Of a stretch of 36,245 nucleotides of DNA, positions 23,837 through 30,342 are shown one piece after another. The notes under the pieces are model-generated. The model did no database searches. It had not been told where the DNA came from and saw only the letters and a program-made list of their open reading frames with translations. The position numbers were made by a program, and so were the translations under genes. Source of the DNA: a virus; the IMG/VR virus record IMGVR_UViG_3300037346_000223, positions 1-36,245 of that record; one strand, written 5' to 3'. Within the stretch, counting starts at the first letter, position 1, and each line of letters begins with the position of its first letter.

Positions 23837-25077
23837 TGGCAGCAGACAACGAAGTTAGATTACTGTCTCGCGCTGTTCGTACTCGTGACATATCTGCATT
23901 ACTAGAAGCCGGTGTACAAGACGATTGGTTTTTTGTTGATGAAAATAAACAGCTGTGGAGTTTCATCCGCAAACACTGGACTAAGTATCAAGAAGTCCCT
24001 ACATCAGTAACAGTTAGAGATAACTTTCCAACATATCGTTTGCTAGCAGTTGACGACACTGTTGAGTATTTACTTGATCAACTAATTGAATATCGTAAAC
24101 GTCAAAGCACTATCTCTGTAGTCCAAGATGCATCAGAGGCAATTGCTATCGGAGATCACAATTCTGCAATTGCAGTACTTAGTTCTGGTGTAGCAAAGCT
24201 TCTAGATGAAGGCGCCCGCGAGTCAACTGACATCGACTTAACAAAGAATCCTTTACAGCGTTTTGAAACATATCAAAATGTAAAGACTCGTCCTAACGGT
24301 TTGCTAGGTATTGCAACCGGCTTTAAGACAATCGATATCGCAACTGCCGGTCTACAGCCAGGGCAACTAATCACGATCATTGCTCCACCTAAAACAGGTA
24401 AGTCAGTACTTGCATTGCAGATTGCAGTCAACGTACATAAGGACGGATTTGTTCCCCTCTTTCAATCTTTTGAGATGAACAACATTGAACAACAACATCG
24501 TCACGATGCGATGCGTGCCCACATTGCCCACTCTCGATTGATTCGCGGGGGCCTGAACAAAGAAGAAGAGGCGCGTTACAAAGCTTGTCTTGAAGAGATG
24601 GAAGATATGCACAAATTCTATTTAACGGATGCAGTATCTGCTATGACTGTTACCGGACTTGGCGCAAAGATTGACAAGCTTCGTCCAGACATTGCCTTTG
24701 TAGACGGTGTGTATTTAATGGTTGATGAAGTAACGGGGGAGCAAAACAGCCCGCAAGCATTGACTAATATCACTCGAGGTCTTAAGCAACTTGCAATGGT
24801 AAAACAAATTCCAATAGTTATATCTACACAAGTCTTGTTATGGAAGATGAAGAAAAAACAGGTATCAGCCGATGCCATTGGTTACTCATCATCTTTCTAT
24901 CAAGACTCAGATGTAATTCTTGGATTACAAAAACAAGATGAAGAAGACGATACTTCCCGTGAACTACGTATTGTTGCAAGCCGTAACTGCGGACCGGCTA
25001 CAAGTGATCTGCTATGGGACTGGGAAGAGGGGAAGTTTGAGGAATATGGATCTTTATTTGGCTACAGCACCCTTTGA
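23836..25077 (+). CDS. dnaB: DnaB-like replicative helicase
   Basis: The 413-residue protein has an N-terminal helical domain (LSRAVRTRDISALLEAGVQDDWFFV, YQEVPT). The RecA-like motor follows: GIATGFKTIDIATAGLQPGQLITIIAPPKTGKSVLALQIAV, with Walker A Lys189 and Ser190. FQSFEMN is motif H1a-like. IAFVDGVYLM (about 288-297) is the Walker B with its Asp. IPIVISTQVLLWK holds the motif H3 Gln, and RELRIVASRNCGP the finger. It is shorter than bacterial DnaB (about 460-480), as in many phages. It unwinds DNA at the fork together with the primase gene downstream. The WhiB gene overlaps its end by 32 bases. Confidence 0.93.
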   Translation: MAADNEVRLLSRAVRTRDISALLEAGVQDDWFFVDENKQLWSFIRKHWTKYQEVPTSVTVRDNFPTYRLLAVDDTVEYLLDQLIEYRKRQSTISVVQDASEAIAIGDHNSAIAVLSSGVAKLLDEGARESTDIDLTKNPLQRFETYQNVKTRPNGLLGIATGFKTIDIATAGLQPGQLITIIAPPKTGKSVLALQIAVNVHKDGFVPLFQSFEMNNIEQQHRHDAMRAHIAHSRLIRGGLNKEEEARYKACLEEMEDMHKFYLTDAVSAMTVTGLGAKIDKLRPDIAFVDGVYLMVDEVTGEQNSPQALTNITRGLKQLAMVKQIPIVISTQVLLWKMKKKQVSADAIGYSSSFYQDSDVILGLQKQDEEDDTSRELRIVASRNCGPATSDLLWDWEEGKFEEYGSLFGYSTL

Positions 25078-25300
25078 TGGAACTCAAATATGCAAAGAGG
25101 TAGATCCAGAGATATTTTTTCCTGAGGACTACGACGACCGTAAGGCAGTTCTAGAAGCTAAAGGCATATGCAATAGCTGTCCGCTAACAACAAGCTGTTT
25201 AAAGTACGCTCTTACAGATAAATCACTAGATGGCATTTGGGGCGGAACTACTCCCAATGAACGACGAAACATTCGACGTAGAAAGAGAGTTCTAGTGTGA
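25046..25300 (+). CDS. whiB: WhiB-family Fe-S transcription regulator (first copy)
   Basis: I chose the ATG at 25046, after gagg, which overlaps the helicase gene by 32 bases; the in-frame upstream codons belong to helicase coding sequence. The 84-residue protein has C16, then C42-x2-C45-x5-C51, the complete set for a [4Fe-4S] cluster. GIWGGTT (63-69) is the conserved G-[VI]-W-G-G turn and RRNIRRRKR the basic DNA-contacting tail. WhiB proteins are actinobacterial regulators that act with the primary sigma factor. Phage copies can alter host gene expression or block superinfection. This is the strongest indication of an actinobacterial host. The next gene overlaps by four bases. Confidence 0.95.
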   Translation: MDLYLATAPFDGTQICKEVDPEIFFPEDYDDRKAVLEAKGICNSCPLTTSCLKYALTDKSLDGIWGGTTPNERRNIRRRKRVLV

Positions 25301-25476
25301 GTTTAGATCTTAGAGATAAAGATAATCCTATTGAGGTTTGTATTTGTGGTTCTTTTTTATGGAAAGTGCAAGCAATGTTTAACGACGGGGAGATTTCTCT
25401 TTACATGTTAGATATGGAGTGTGCGTTGTGTGGGGCGTTAGCTACCGCACCTACGCCAACTGACAATGTATCGTGA
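25297..25476 (+). CDS. 59-residue hypothetical protein with two Cys pairs
   Basis: A GTG start lies in the GTGA overlap with the WhiB stop. The peptide has C15-x-C17 (VCICGSFLWKV) and C42-x2-C45 (ECALCGALATAP), so it can form a compact zinc ribbon with two strands between. Its end overlaps the primase start by 11 bases. I do not recognise the family. The reading is supported by the paired cysteines, by overlaps at both ends, and by the absence of any alternative gene in this 165-base space. Confidence 0.6.
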   Translation: MSLDLRDKDNPIEVCICGSFLWKVQAMFNDGEISLYMLDMECALCGALATAPTPTDNVS

Positions 25477-26446
25477 TGGAGATGTAGAGAAAGTACTGCT
25501 ACGCCTTGGTGTAGATGGGTTACAGCGCAATGACGAAATCTCTGCCCTGTGTCCTATGCACTTAGAAAGAGTCGGTCGACAAGACAACAAACCGTCCTGG
25601 TCTATTAATACAGAGACCGGTGTTCACCATTGCTTCTCCTGCGGATACAAAGGAATTTTGTTAGGTCTTGTTGCCGACGTACTTGAGTTTAGAACTCAAT
25701 GGGGTAGGCCAGATTACGAAGCTGCTAAAGCTTGGTTGCAGCAGGAGATTGAAGTTGATTTTGAAGAGTTAGCTAAACAACTTGAGAAGATGCGAGATGC
25801 CTACGTTGCTCCACCGCGTCTTGTTGAGATGAGCGAGGCGCGCTTAGCAGTATTTGATGAAGTACCCGATTGGGCATTACATGAGCGGCATTTAACTCAA
25901 GCTGCTTCTTTACATCACGGGCTTAAATGGGATACCAAACAAAACTCTTGGATTATTCCTATCCGCAATGCAAAAAATGCCAAACTTATGGGTTGGCAAG
26001 AAAAAGGTCAGACGAACCGCACTTTTAGAAATCGTCCAGCTGGAATTCAAAAATCACTTACTTTGTTTGGATTGAATGTTCTTCTTGGTAGAACTATGGT
26101 CGTAGTTGAGTCACCTTTAGATGTGGTTCGTATAACCTCTTCAGGCCTTGCTTACGACGCTGTGGCTACTTATGGGGCAAGTATTAGTTCTGCTCAGTTT
26201 GAACTTTTTAGGGGTGCAGACAAGCTTATCTTTGCCCTTGATAACCCTAACCTTGACGCTGCCGGTGAGAAGGCATCTAAAGAGATGTTTGCTCGTTGCA
26301 AAGAAGAGGGCATGGAATGCTCTTTCTTCAACTATACCTCTAGCGGTATAAAAGACGTTGGTGAGATGAATAATGATGAGATAAGCTACGGCTTAGAAAA
26401 TGCAGTTCACTATGTATTTGGAGAAGGAGCAATTTATGGCAAGTAA
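25466..26446 (+). CDS. DnaG-type primase (CHC2-like zinc finger and Toprim)
   Basis: The 326-residue protein begins MYRDGDVEKVLLRLGV and has a zinc finger C29-P-M-H32 ... C56-F-S-C59 of the CHC2 primase type. The Toprim domain follows: MVVVESPLDVVRI with E215 and D219, then DKLIFALDN with D259, then D264-A-A-G. The second acidic group is spaced D-x4-D instead of the usual D-x-D. It makes RNA primers for replication. It is shorter than bacterial DnaG (about 600) because the helicase-binding domain is missing or reduced. The start overlaps the Cys-pair protein by 11 bases. The helicase lies three genes upstream. Confidence 0.88.
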   Translation: MYRDGDVEKVLLRLGVDGLQRNDEISALCPMHLERVGRQDNKPSWSINTETGVHHCFSCGYKGILLGLVADVLEFRTQWGRPDYEAAKAWLQQEIEVDFEELAKQLEKMRDAYVAPPRLVEMSEARLAVFDEVPDWALHERHLTQAASLHHGLKWDTKQNSWIIPIRNAKNAKLMGWQEKGQTNRTFRNRPAGIQKSLTLFGLNVLLGRTMVVVESPLDVVRITSSGLAYDAVATYGASISSAQFELFRGADKLIFALDNPNLDAAGEKASKEMFARCKEEGMECSFFNYTSSGIKDVGEMNNDEISYGLENAVHYVFGEGAIYGK

Positions 26447-26633
26447 AAAAGCACCCAGCGTTGCAGTTACTAAAGGTAAATCAATTGGAGGTTCTATGGG
26501 CGGAGCCATGGAATACACACGTGGTTATAAACAACGTGTAGCAGAAAAACAAAAGAAAGAAGAAAACTATTGGGCATCTATGAATGGTCCTGTTTTAATA
26601 AGAAAGGAAAGCCAATGCTGCATCGCGCAATAA
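26436..26633 (+). CDS. 65-residue basic hypothetical protein
   Basis: The ATG at 26436 follows gagaaggag at ideal spacing and overlaps the primase end by 11 bases. A longer start at 26400 lies inside the primase and is less likely. The peptide starts ASKKAPSVAVTKGKSIGGSMGGAMEYTRGYKQRVAEKQKKEE, that is a flexible basic Gly/Ser segment and then a charged helix. It has two adjacent cysteines near the end. The family is not recognised. It sits between primase and a small acidic protein with which it overlaps by 19 bases. Confidence 0.65.
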   Translation: MASKKAPSVAVTKGKSIGGSMGGAMEYTRGYKQRVAEKQKKEENYWASMNGPVLIRKESQCCIAQ

Positions 26634-26824
26634 AAGATTCAGATAATTTAACTGATTTTTATTTAGAAAAAATTCCTAACGGAATAACAATTAATGGTTT
26701 ACCCGTATATGTAGCTGATGATGATTTTATTGAGTACCTTGCTGAACAAGGATATGGCGGAAATATTGACATTAATGAGATTGGTGTTGAGTGGGATGAC
26801 TGGGCCAAGGAAAACATAATCTAG
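26615..26824 (+). CDS. 69-residue acidic hypothetical protein
   Basis: I prefer the ATG at 26615, preceded by aaaggaaag, to a TTG at 26570. The product is strongly acidic, with an alternating pattern (DFYLEKIPNGITINGLPVYVADDDFIEYLAEQGYGGNIDINEIGVEWDDW). The hydrophobic spacing suggests a small alpha/beta domain. It partly overlaps a basic protein upstream, an arrangement compatible with the two binding each other, but that is only a guess. The stop overlaps the GTG of the helicase gene by one base. Confidence 0.6.
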   Translation: MLHRAIKDSDNLTDFYLEKIPNGITINGLPVYVADDDFIEYLAEQGYGGNIDINEIGVEWDDWAKENII

Positions 26825-28389
26825 TGACCTTTACCGGAACGTTATTACCTTATCAACCAGAGGCTGTAGACGCTATGTGCGACCGTGGTCAGATGTTGGT
26901 TGCCTACGATCTTGGTTTAGGTAAAACTGTTCTTACTATTGCAGCAATAGAACGTCTTATGGACGAACAAAAAATTCAAGAGCCGGGTATTGTTATCTGC
27001 CTATCTAGCCTTAAGTATCAGTGGGCAGATCAGATAAGGAAGTTTACAGATGGATCTTCAACACCTTTGGTCATTGACGGAACGCCAAAACAAAGAGCTC
27101 AGCAATACGCAGAAGCGTTCGACTGGGGTCATTCGTTGGTGGATTATGTCATTATTAACTACGAGCAAGTTGTTAACGACTGGGAGTATGTACGACAACT
27201 CCCTACGGGATTCATTGTCTGCGACGAAGCAACCGCCATCAAAAGTTTTAAATCTCAACGATCAAAACACGTAAAAAAACTTAAGAGCGATTATAGGTTT
27301 GCTTTAACTGGCACACCGGTAGAAAACGGTAAGCCAGAAGAGCTTTACTCAATTATGCAGTTTGTTGATAAAAAACTTTTAGGAAGGTACGACCTGTTTG
27401 ATCAAACTTTTATTGTTCGTAATAAGTTTGGTGGAGTGGAGCGTTATAGAAATTTATCTCTTTTAAACTCAACGTTGTCTGAGGCAACAGTACGTAAACG
27501 TCAATCAGATCCAGATGTAGCCCCTTACTTGCCGGAGACAATCTTTGCAACTCCAATCTTGATCTCTTTTGATAGCAGTAGCCGTAAACTTTATAAGCAC
27601 ATTTCCTCTGAAATTTTAATTGATTTAGATGAAGCTATGGATTCTTACGGAACTAGTTTTGATATTTTTAGTCATTACGGACAAGGGGGTCAAACGTTTG
27701 AAGGTGCTGACGCGTTACGTGGGCGCATTATGTCTAAGCTAACTGCATTACGTATGTTGTGCGATCACCCAGAACTTTTAGAGTATTCAGCTAATTCTTC
27801 TAGGTATGTAAAAGAACTTAAAGACTCAGGAAAATTAGATACAATAGTCAAGTCACCTAAGCTAATGGCTCTTAAAGAATACGTAAATAACTTTCTATCT
27901 GAGTATGAAGGTAACAAGTTAGTTATTTTTACTAGCTATGTTCACATGGTCGATATCATCCGTTTAGAGTTAATTAATAACTGGGCAAGTGTTCCGTATA
28001 CAGGAGAGCTAAATGCAAAAGAAAAAGAAGAGAACAAAGTTAAGTTTCAAACCCAAGCGGAGATTCGTGTCCTTGTCAGCTCTGACGCTGGTGGTTATGG
28101 CGTGGATCTACCTCAAGCTAACCTTCTTATTAATTATGATCTCCCGTGGAACGCAGGACTCGCACTTCAACGTAATGGACGAATCAGAAGAGCATCCAGC
28201 ACCTGGCCCTCAATCGTGATCCAAGACTTCTTAATGGAGGGGTCAATTGAAGAGCGTCAATATGCCATGCTTGAGCAGAAGATGGCTATTGCCAACGCTG
28301 TAGTAGACGGCGAAGGCATAGATGACAAGGGCGGAGTGGCTTTAAATGCAGGTTCACTTAGGGCTTTTTTAGAAAACATCACGGTTTAG
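26824..28389 (+). CDS. SNF2/DEAD-type helicase-like ATPase
   Basis: A GTG start sits in a TAGTG junction. The 521-residue protein has all SF2/SNF2 motifs: LPYQPEAVDAM (Q-like), VAYDLGLGKTV with Lys34 (motif I), IVICLSSLKYQW (Ia), VCDEATAIK with D133-E134 (motif II), and FALTGTPVENG (motif III). The second lobe has LVIFTSYVHMVDII (IV), then VLVSSDAGGYGVDLPQANLLINYDLPWN (V) and QRNGRIRRA (VI). SNF2-like proteins in phages help remodel recombination or replication intermediates. There is no nuclease domain and no SWIM finger in this chain; a SWIM protein is encoded separately at 23133. Confidence 0.93.
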   Translation: MTFTGTLLPYQPEAVDAMCDRGQMLVAYDLGLGKTVLTIAAIERLMDEQKIQEPGIVICLSSLKYQWADQIRKFTDGSSTPLVIDGTPKQRAQQYAEAFDWGHSLVDYVIINYEQVVNDWEYVRQLPTGFIVCDEATAIKSFKSQRSKHVKKLKSDYRFALTGTPVENGKPEELYSIMQFVDKKLLGRYDLFDQTFIVRNKFGGVERYRNLSLLNSTLSEATVRKRQSDPDVAPYLPETIFATPILISFDSSSRKLYKHISSEILIDLDEAMDSYGTSFDIFSHYGQGGQTFEGADALRGRIMSKLTALRMLCDHPELLEYSANSSRYVKELKDSGKLDTIVKSPKLMALKEYVNNFLSEYEGNKLVIFTSYVHMVDIIRLELINNWASVPYTGELNAKEKEENKVKFQTQAEIRVLVSSDAGGYGVDLPQANLLINYDLPWNAGLALQRNGRIRRASSTWPSIVIQDFLMEGSIEERQYAMLEQKMAIANAVVDGEGIDDKGGVALNAGSLRAFLENITV

Positions 28390-28398
28390 ACTTATTCA

Positions 28399-28542
28399 AT
28401 GCCTAACGCACCTAAGACGCCTACACGCACTATACGCGTGTCTAACAACCTCTGGATGACCGTAAAAGAGAAGGCCGCTATCGAAGGCCGGACTGTAACG
28501 GATGTCATAGTAGAGGCCCTTAAAAAATATATCTCAGAATAG
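28399..28542 (+). CDS. 47-residue ribbon-helix-helix (CopG/Arc-like) DNA-binding protein
   Basis: A short ORF lies nine bases downstream of the helicase stop, with no clear Shine-Dalgarno. The peptide TRTIRVSNNLWMTVKEKAAIEGRTVTDVIVEALKKYISE is a textbook RHH: a strand (TRTIRVS) with alternating residues for the DNA groove, helix A (LWMTVKEKAAIEG), the turn RTVTDVI, and helix B. Such dimers act as repressors or copy-control regulators. A promoter-like gap follows (28543-28599), which might be its own or the next operon's operator. It is a compact and convincing family match. Confidence 0.85.
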   Translation: MPNAPKTPTRTIRVSNNLWMTVKEKAAIEGRTVTDVIVEALKKYISE

Positions 28543-28552
28543 CCCTGGTAGC

Positions 28553-28579
28553 TTGCATTTGTCAGTAGGGTGCTATACG
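28553..28579 (+). promoter_or_regulatory. possible promoter in the gap after the RHH gene
   Basis: TTGCAT at 28553-28558 and TATACG at 28574-28579 resemble -35 and -10 boxes but with only 15 bases between them, shorter than the usual 17. The gap 28543-28599 is one of the few non-coding stretches in this half of the window. The spacing makes this weak; a phage or alternative sigma promoter is equally possible. Confidence 0.3.
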
Positions 28580-28599
28580 CTGGTTTAAAAGGGGGCACT

Positions 28600-29034
28600 A
28601 TGCCAAAGATTATTCCACCGGACAAAAAACCGGATAGTTCAATTATGACCAAAGTACGTCAATTTATTACTCTTAAGAAACAAATTGATGACTTAACTAA
28701 AGAGCAAATTCAAGTAAAAACATTTTTATCTCAGCTGGTAGATACTGAGGGAGAACCTGACGATAAGGGAAACCTTTGGTATCCCCTTGAAGAAGATGTA
28801 GACGGGTATCGGTCTCTTCAACGTCAACGCAAAGTTTCTCAAAGTTTAGACATGGATGCTGCAACAAGCATTCTTAAGGAAAAAAGTTTAGACTCTCGTT
28901 GCTTTAGTATGGAACCTGTTTTAAATGAAGACGCAGTTATGTCTTGTTTGTACGAGGGTTTACTGACCGAAGCAGATATCGATAGTATGTACCCTAAGAA
29001 AATTATCTGGGCTTTTATACCTTCTAAGTCTTAA
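28600..29034 (+). CDS. conserved-type hypothetical protein with N-terminal coiled coil
   Basis: I chose the ATG at 28600 with agggggc upstream; an in-frame GTG at 28570 would extend into the promoter-like gap. The 144-residue protein has a coiled-coil-like start (MTKVRQFITLKKQIDDLTKEQIQVKTFLSQLV). Then come DDKGNLWYPLEEDVDGYRSLQRQRKVSQSLDMDAA and LNEDAVMSCLYEGLLTEADIDSMYPKKIIWAF. It has no catalytic signature. The pattern reminds me of hypothetical proteins in actinophage replication regions. Its position before a MerR-like regulator and SSB suggests a DNA-metabolism accessory role. Confidence 0.65.
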   Translation: MPKIIPPDKKPDSSIMTKVRQFITLKKQIDDLTKEQIQVKTFLSQLVDTEGEPDDKGNLWYPLEEDVDGYRSLQRQRKVSQSLDMDAATSILKEKSLDSRCFSMEPVLNEDAVMSCLYEGLLTEADIDSMYPKKIIWAFIPSKS

Positions 29035-29042
29035 GGAATTAA

Positions 29043-29510
29043 ATGAGCGACGAAATTGACAAACTCTTTGGAAGCCTGGATGATTACTACCCAGGGTCAA
29101 AGCGCAAACGTCGTGCTCCAGATCCAAATGTAAAACCTCGTAAAGTTTCTACACCAGAAAGTTGGGATGTTGATCCACAAGTAAAAACATTACCAAACGG
29201 AAAGGTGATAGAATTGTTTAGTGCCGGTTCGCTAGGATTGGCATTAAACAGACCAGTAGTTACTTTGAGGCTTTGGGAACGAAAAGGGTACATACCACGT
29301 GCTCCTTATCGTTTAAAGTCAATGATGGTAAAGGGTGTAAAGAAGCCCGGATGGCGGATGTACAGCAGAACTATCGTAGAAGCAACTATTGAGAGCTTTC
29401 AATCTAGAGGACTTCTTGAAGCCCCAAGGATTGATTGGAATCGACATCACGATCTATCAATTGAATTGATGGAAAAATGGATTAAGATTCATTCTCAAGA
29501 AACAATTTAA
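29043..29510 (+). CDS. MerR-like helix-turn-helix DNA-binding protein
   Basis: The 155-residue protein follows aaggaa. The first 50 residues are polar and basic (SKRKRRAPDPNVKPRKV). Residues 58-90, ELFSAGSLGLALNRPVVTLRLWERKGYIPRAPYR, follow the winged MerR/excisionase pattern: helix-turn-helix, then R-x-WE-R-x-G-x-I/L-P. GWRMYSRTIVEATIESFQSRGLL then matches the wing and third helix (R-x-Y-x-x). It has no metal-binding C-terminus, so it is closer to phage excisionase/regulator types than to metal sensors. It lies just before the SSB-like gene and might regulate it. Confidence 0.75.
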   Translation: MSDEIDKLFGSLDDYYPGSKRKRRAPDPNVKPRKVSTPESWDVDPQVKTLPNGKVIELFSAGSLGLALNRPVVTLRLWERKGYIPRAPYRLKSMMVKGVKKPGWRMYSRTIVEATIESFQSRGLLEAPRIDWNRHHDLSIELMEKWIKIHSQETI

Positions 29511-29539
29511 TATGACTATCAACCAATGATCCACTGACC

Positions 29540-29548
29540 GAAAGGAGA
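29540..29548 (+). promoter_or_regulatory. ribosome binding site of the SSB-like gene, complementary to a downstream hairpin loop
   Basis: GAAAGGAGA is a strong Shine-Dalgarno eight bases before the ATG at 29557. All nine bases are the reverse complement of 30297-30305, which sits in the loop of the hairpin after the same gene. The unusual length of this match makes it more than a plain ribosome site. Confidence 0.7.
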
Positions 29549-29556
29549 TACCTTAA

Positions 29557-30258
29557 ATGGGTATCCGAATTGAAAACAATGCAACACCTAACGTCGACTC
29601 TTACGTAGTCGAGACACCAACAGCAGATGTTCTTGAAGAAATCTTTGCTGAAGAAGACGAGACAGAAACACCGGATCGTTCTTCCGTAATTCAAACTGGT
29701 TGGGCAGCAGCTAAAAAAGCTGTAGCAAAGTCCAACAAAACATTCGCAACTGATTTCCGTTTTGACGAAGATGTCCAACTAATTAAATTCATTGGCAACG
29801 AGCCAATGAGCTTTATGCAGCACTGGGTAAACCGTCCTGGCAAGAAATCATTTATTAGCATTGGCGATGGTGACCCGCTAATTGCCGTAGGCAGTAAAGC
29901 AGATCAGAAGTTTGCATTTACTGTTCTTAATCTTTCTGACGAAGATCCACAACTTCAATTAATGATTGTTGGAGTTCGTTTATGTGGTCAGCTTGAAAAG
30001 CTTGACTCAAATTCAAAAACCGGCCCACTTCATCGTCCAGATCTTTACTGGGCAGTAAGCAAGTCCGGTACCGGAACAAAGACCGCGTACTCCATTCAAC
30101 CTGTAAAGGAACGCGATCTTGCTGAGGACTGGGGTATTGATCCTGTCAGCGCAGCCGAGCTAATTAAAACAATGAAGCCACTTGGACCAGATGCACTTCA
30201 TACATCTACCAAGGCTGAACTTGCTGAAATTGCTCGTGAAATTGCTGCAGCCAACTAA
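29557..30258 (+). CDS. putative single-stranded DNA-binding protein
   Basis: The 233-residue protein has an acidic N-terminus (DVLEEIFAEEDETETPD). A beta-rich middle follows: ATDFRFDEDVQLIKFIGNEPMSFMQHWVNRPGKKSFISIGDGDP, KFAFTVLNLSDEDPQLQLMIVGVRLCGQLEKL, then YSIQPVKERDLAEDWGI. This arrangement (an OB-like core with a conserved W, G-K-K-S/R-F, F-x-V-L-N) recalls phage SSBs in actinophages and T7-like SSBs. An Asp/Glu-rich segment is at the N-end rather than the usual acidic C-tail. The gene lies directly before the DNA polymerase, separated by a strong hairpin, and fits replication. The family call is moderate. Confidence 0.7.
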   Translation: MGIRIENNATPNVDSYVVETPTADVLEEIFAEEDETETPDRSSVIQTGWAAAKKAVAKSNKTFATDFRFDEDVQLIKFIGNEPMSFMQHWVNRPGKKSFISIGDGDPLIAVGSKADQKFAFTVLNLSDEDPQLQLMIVGVRLCGQLEKLDSNSKTGPLHRPDLYWAVSKSGTGTKTAYSIQPVKERDLAEDWGIDPVSAAELIKTMKPLGPDALHTSTKAELAEIAREIAAAN

Positions 30259-30272
30259 CCTCAACTAATCGT

Positions 30273-30322
30273 GCTGAGGGCTCATTTTCTTAAGTGTCTC
30301 CTTTCTTTAATGAGCCCTCAGC
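30273..30322 (+). promoter_or_regulatory. 14-bp perfect hairpin with anti-Shine-Dalgarno-like loop between ssb-like and polymerase genes
   Basis: gctgagggctcatt (30273-30286) is the exact reverse complement of 30309-30322, around a 22-base loop. The stem extends by a G-U and G-C pair to 30271 and 30324. The loop includes tctcctttc (30297-30305), complementary to the ssb-like ribosome site at 29540-29548 and equal in nine bases (ctcctttct) to the 3' end of actinobacterial 16S rRNA as I remember it. No T-run follows, so it is not a classic terminator. It could be an attenuator, a processing signal, or translational control. It fills the 84-base gap 30259-30342. Confidence 0.75.
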
Positions 30323-30342
30323 GCACCTAATCCGGGAGCGCA

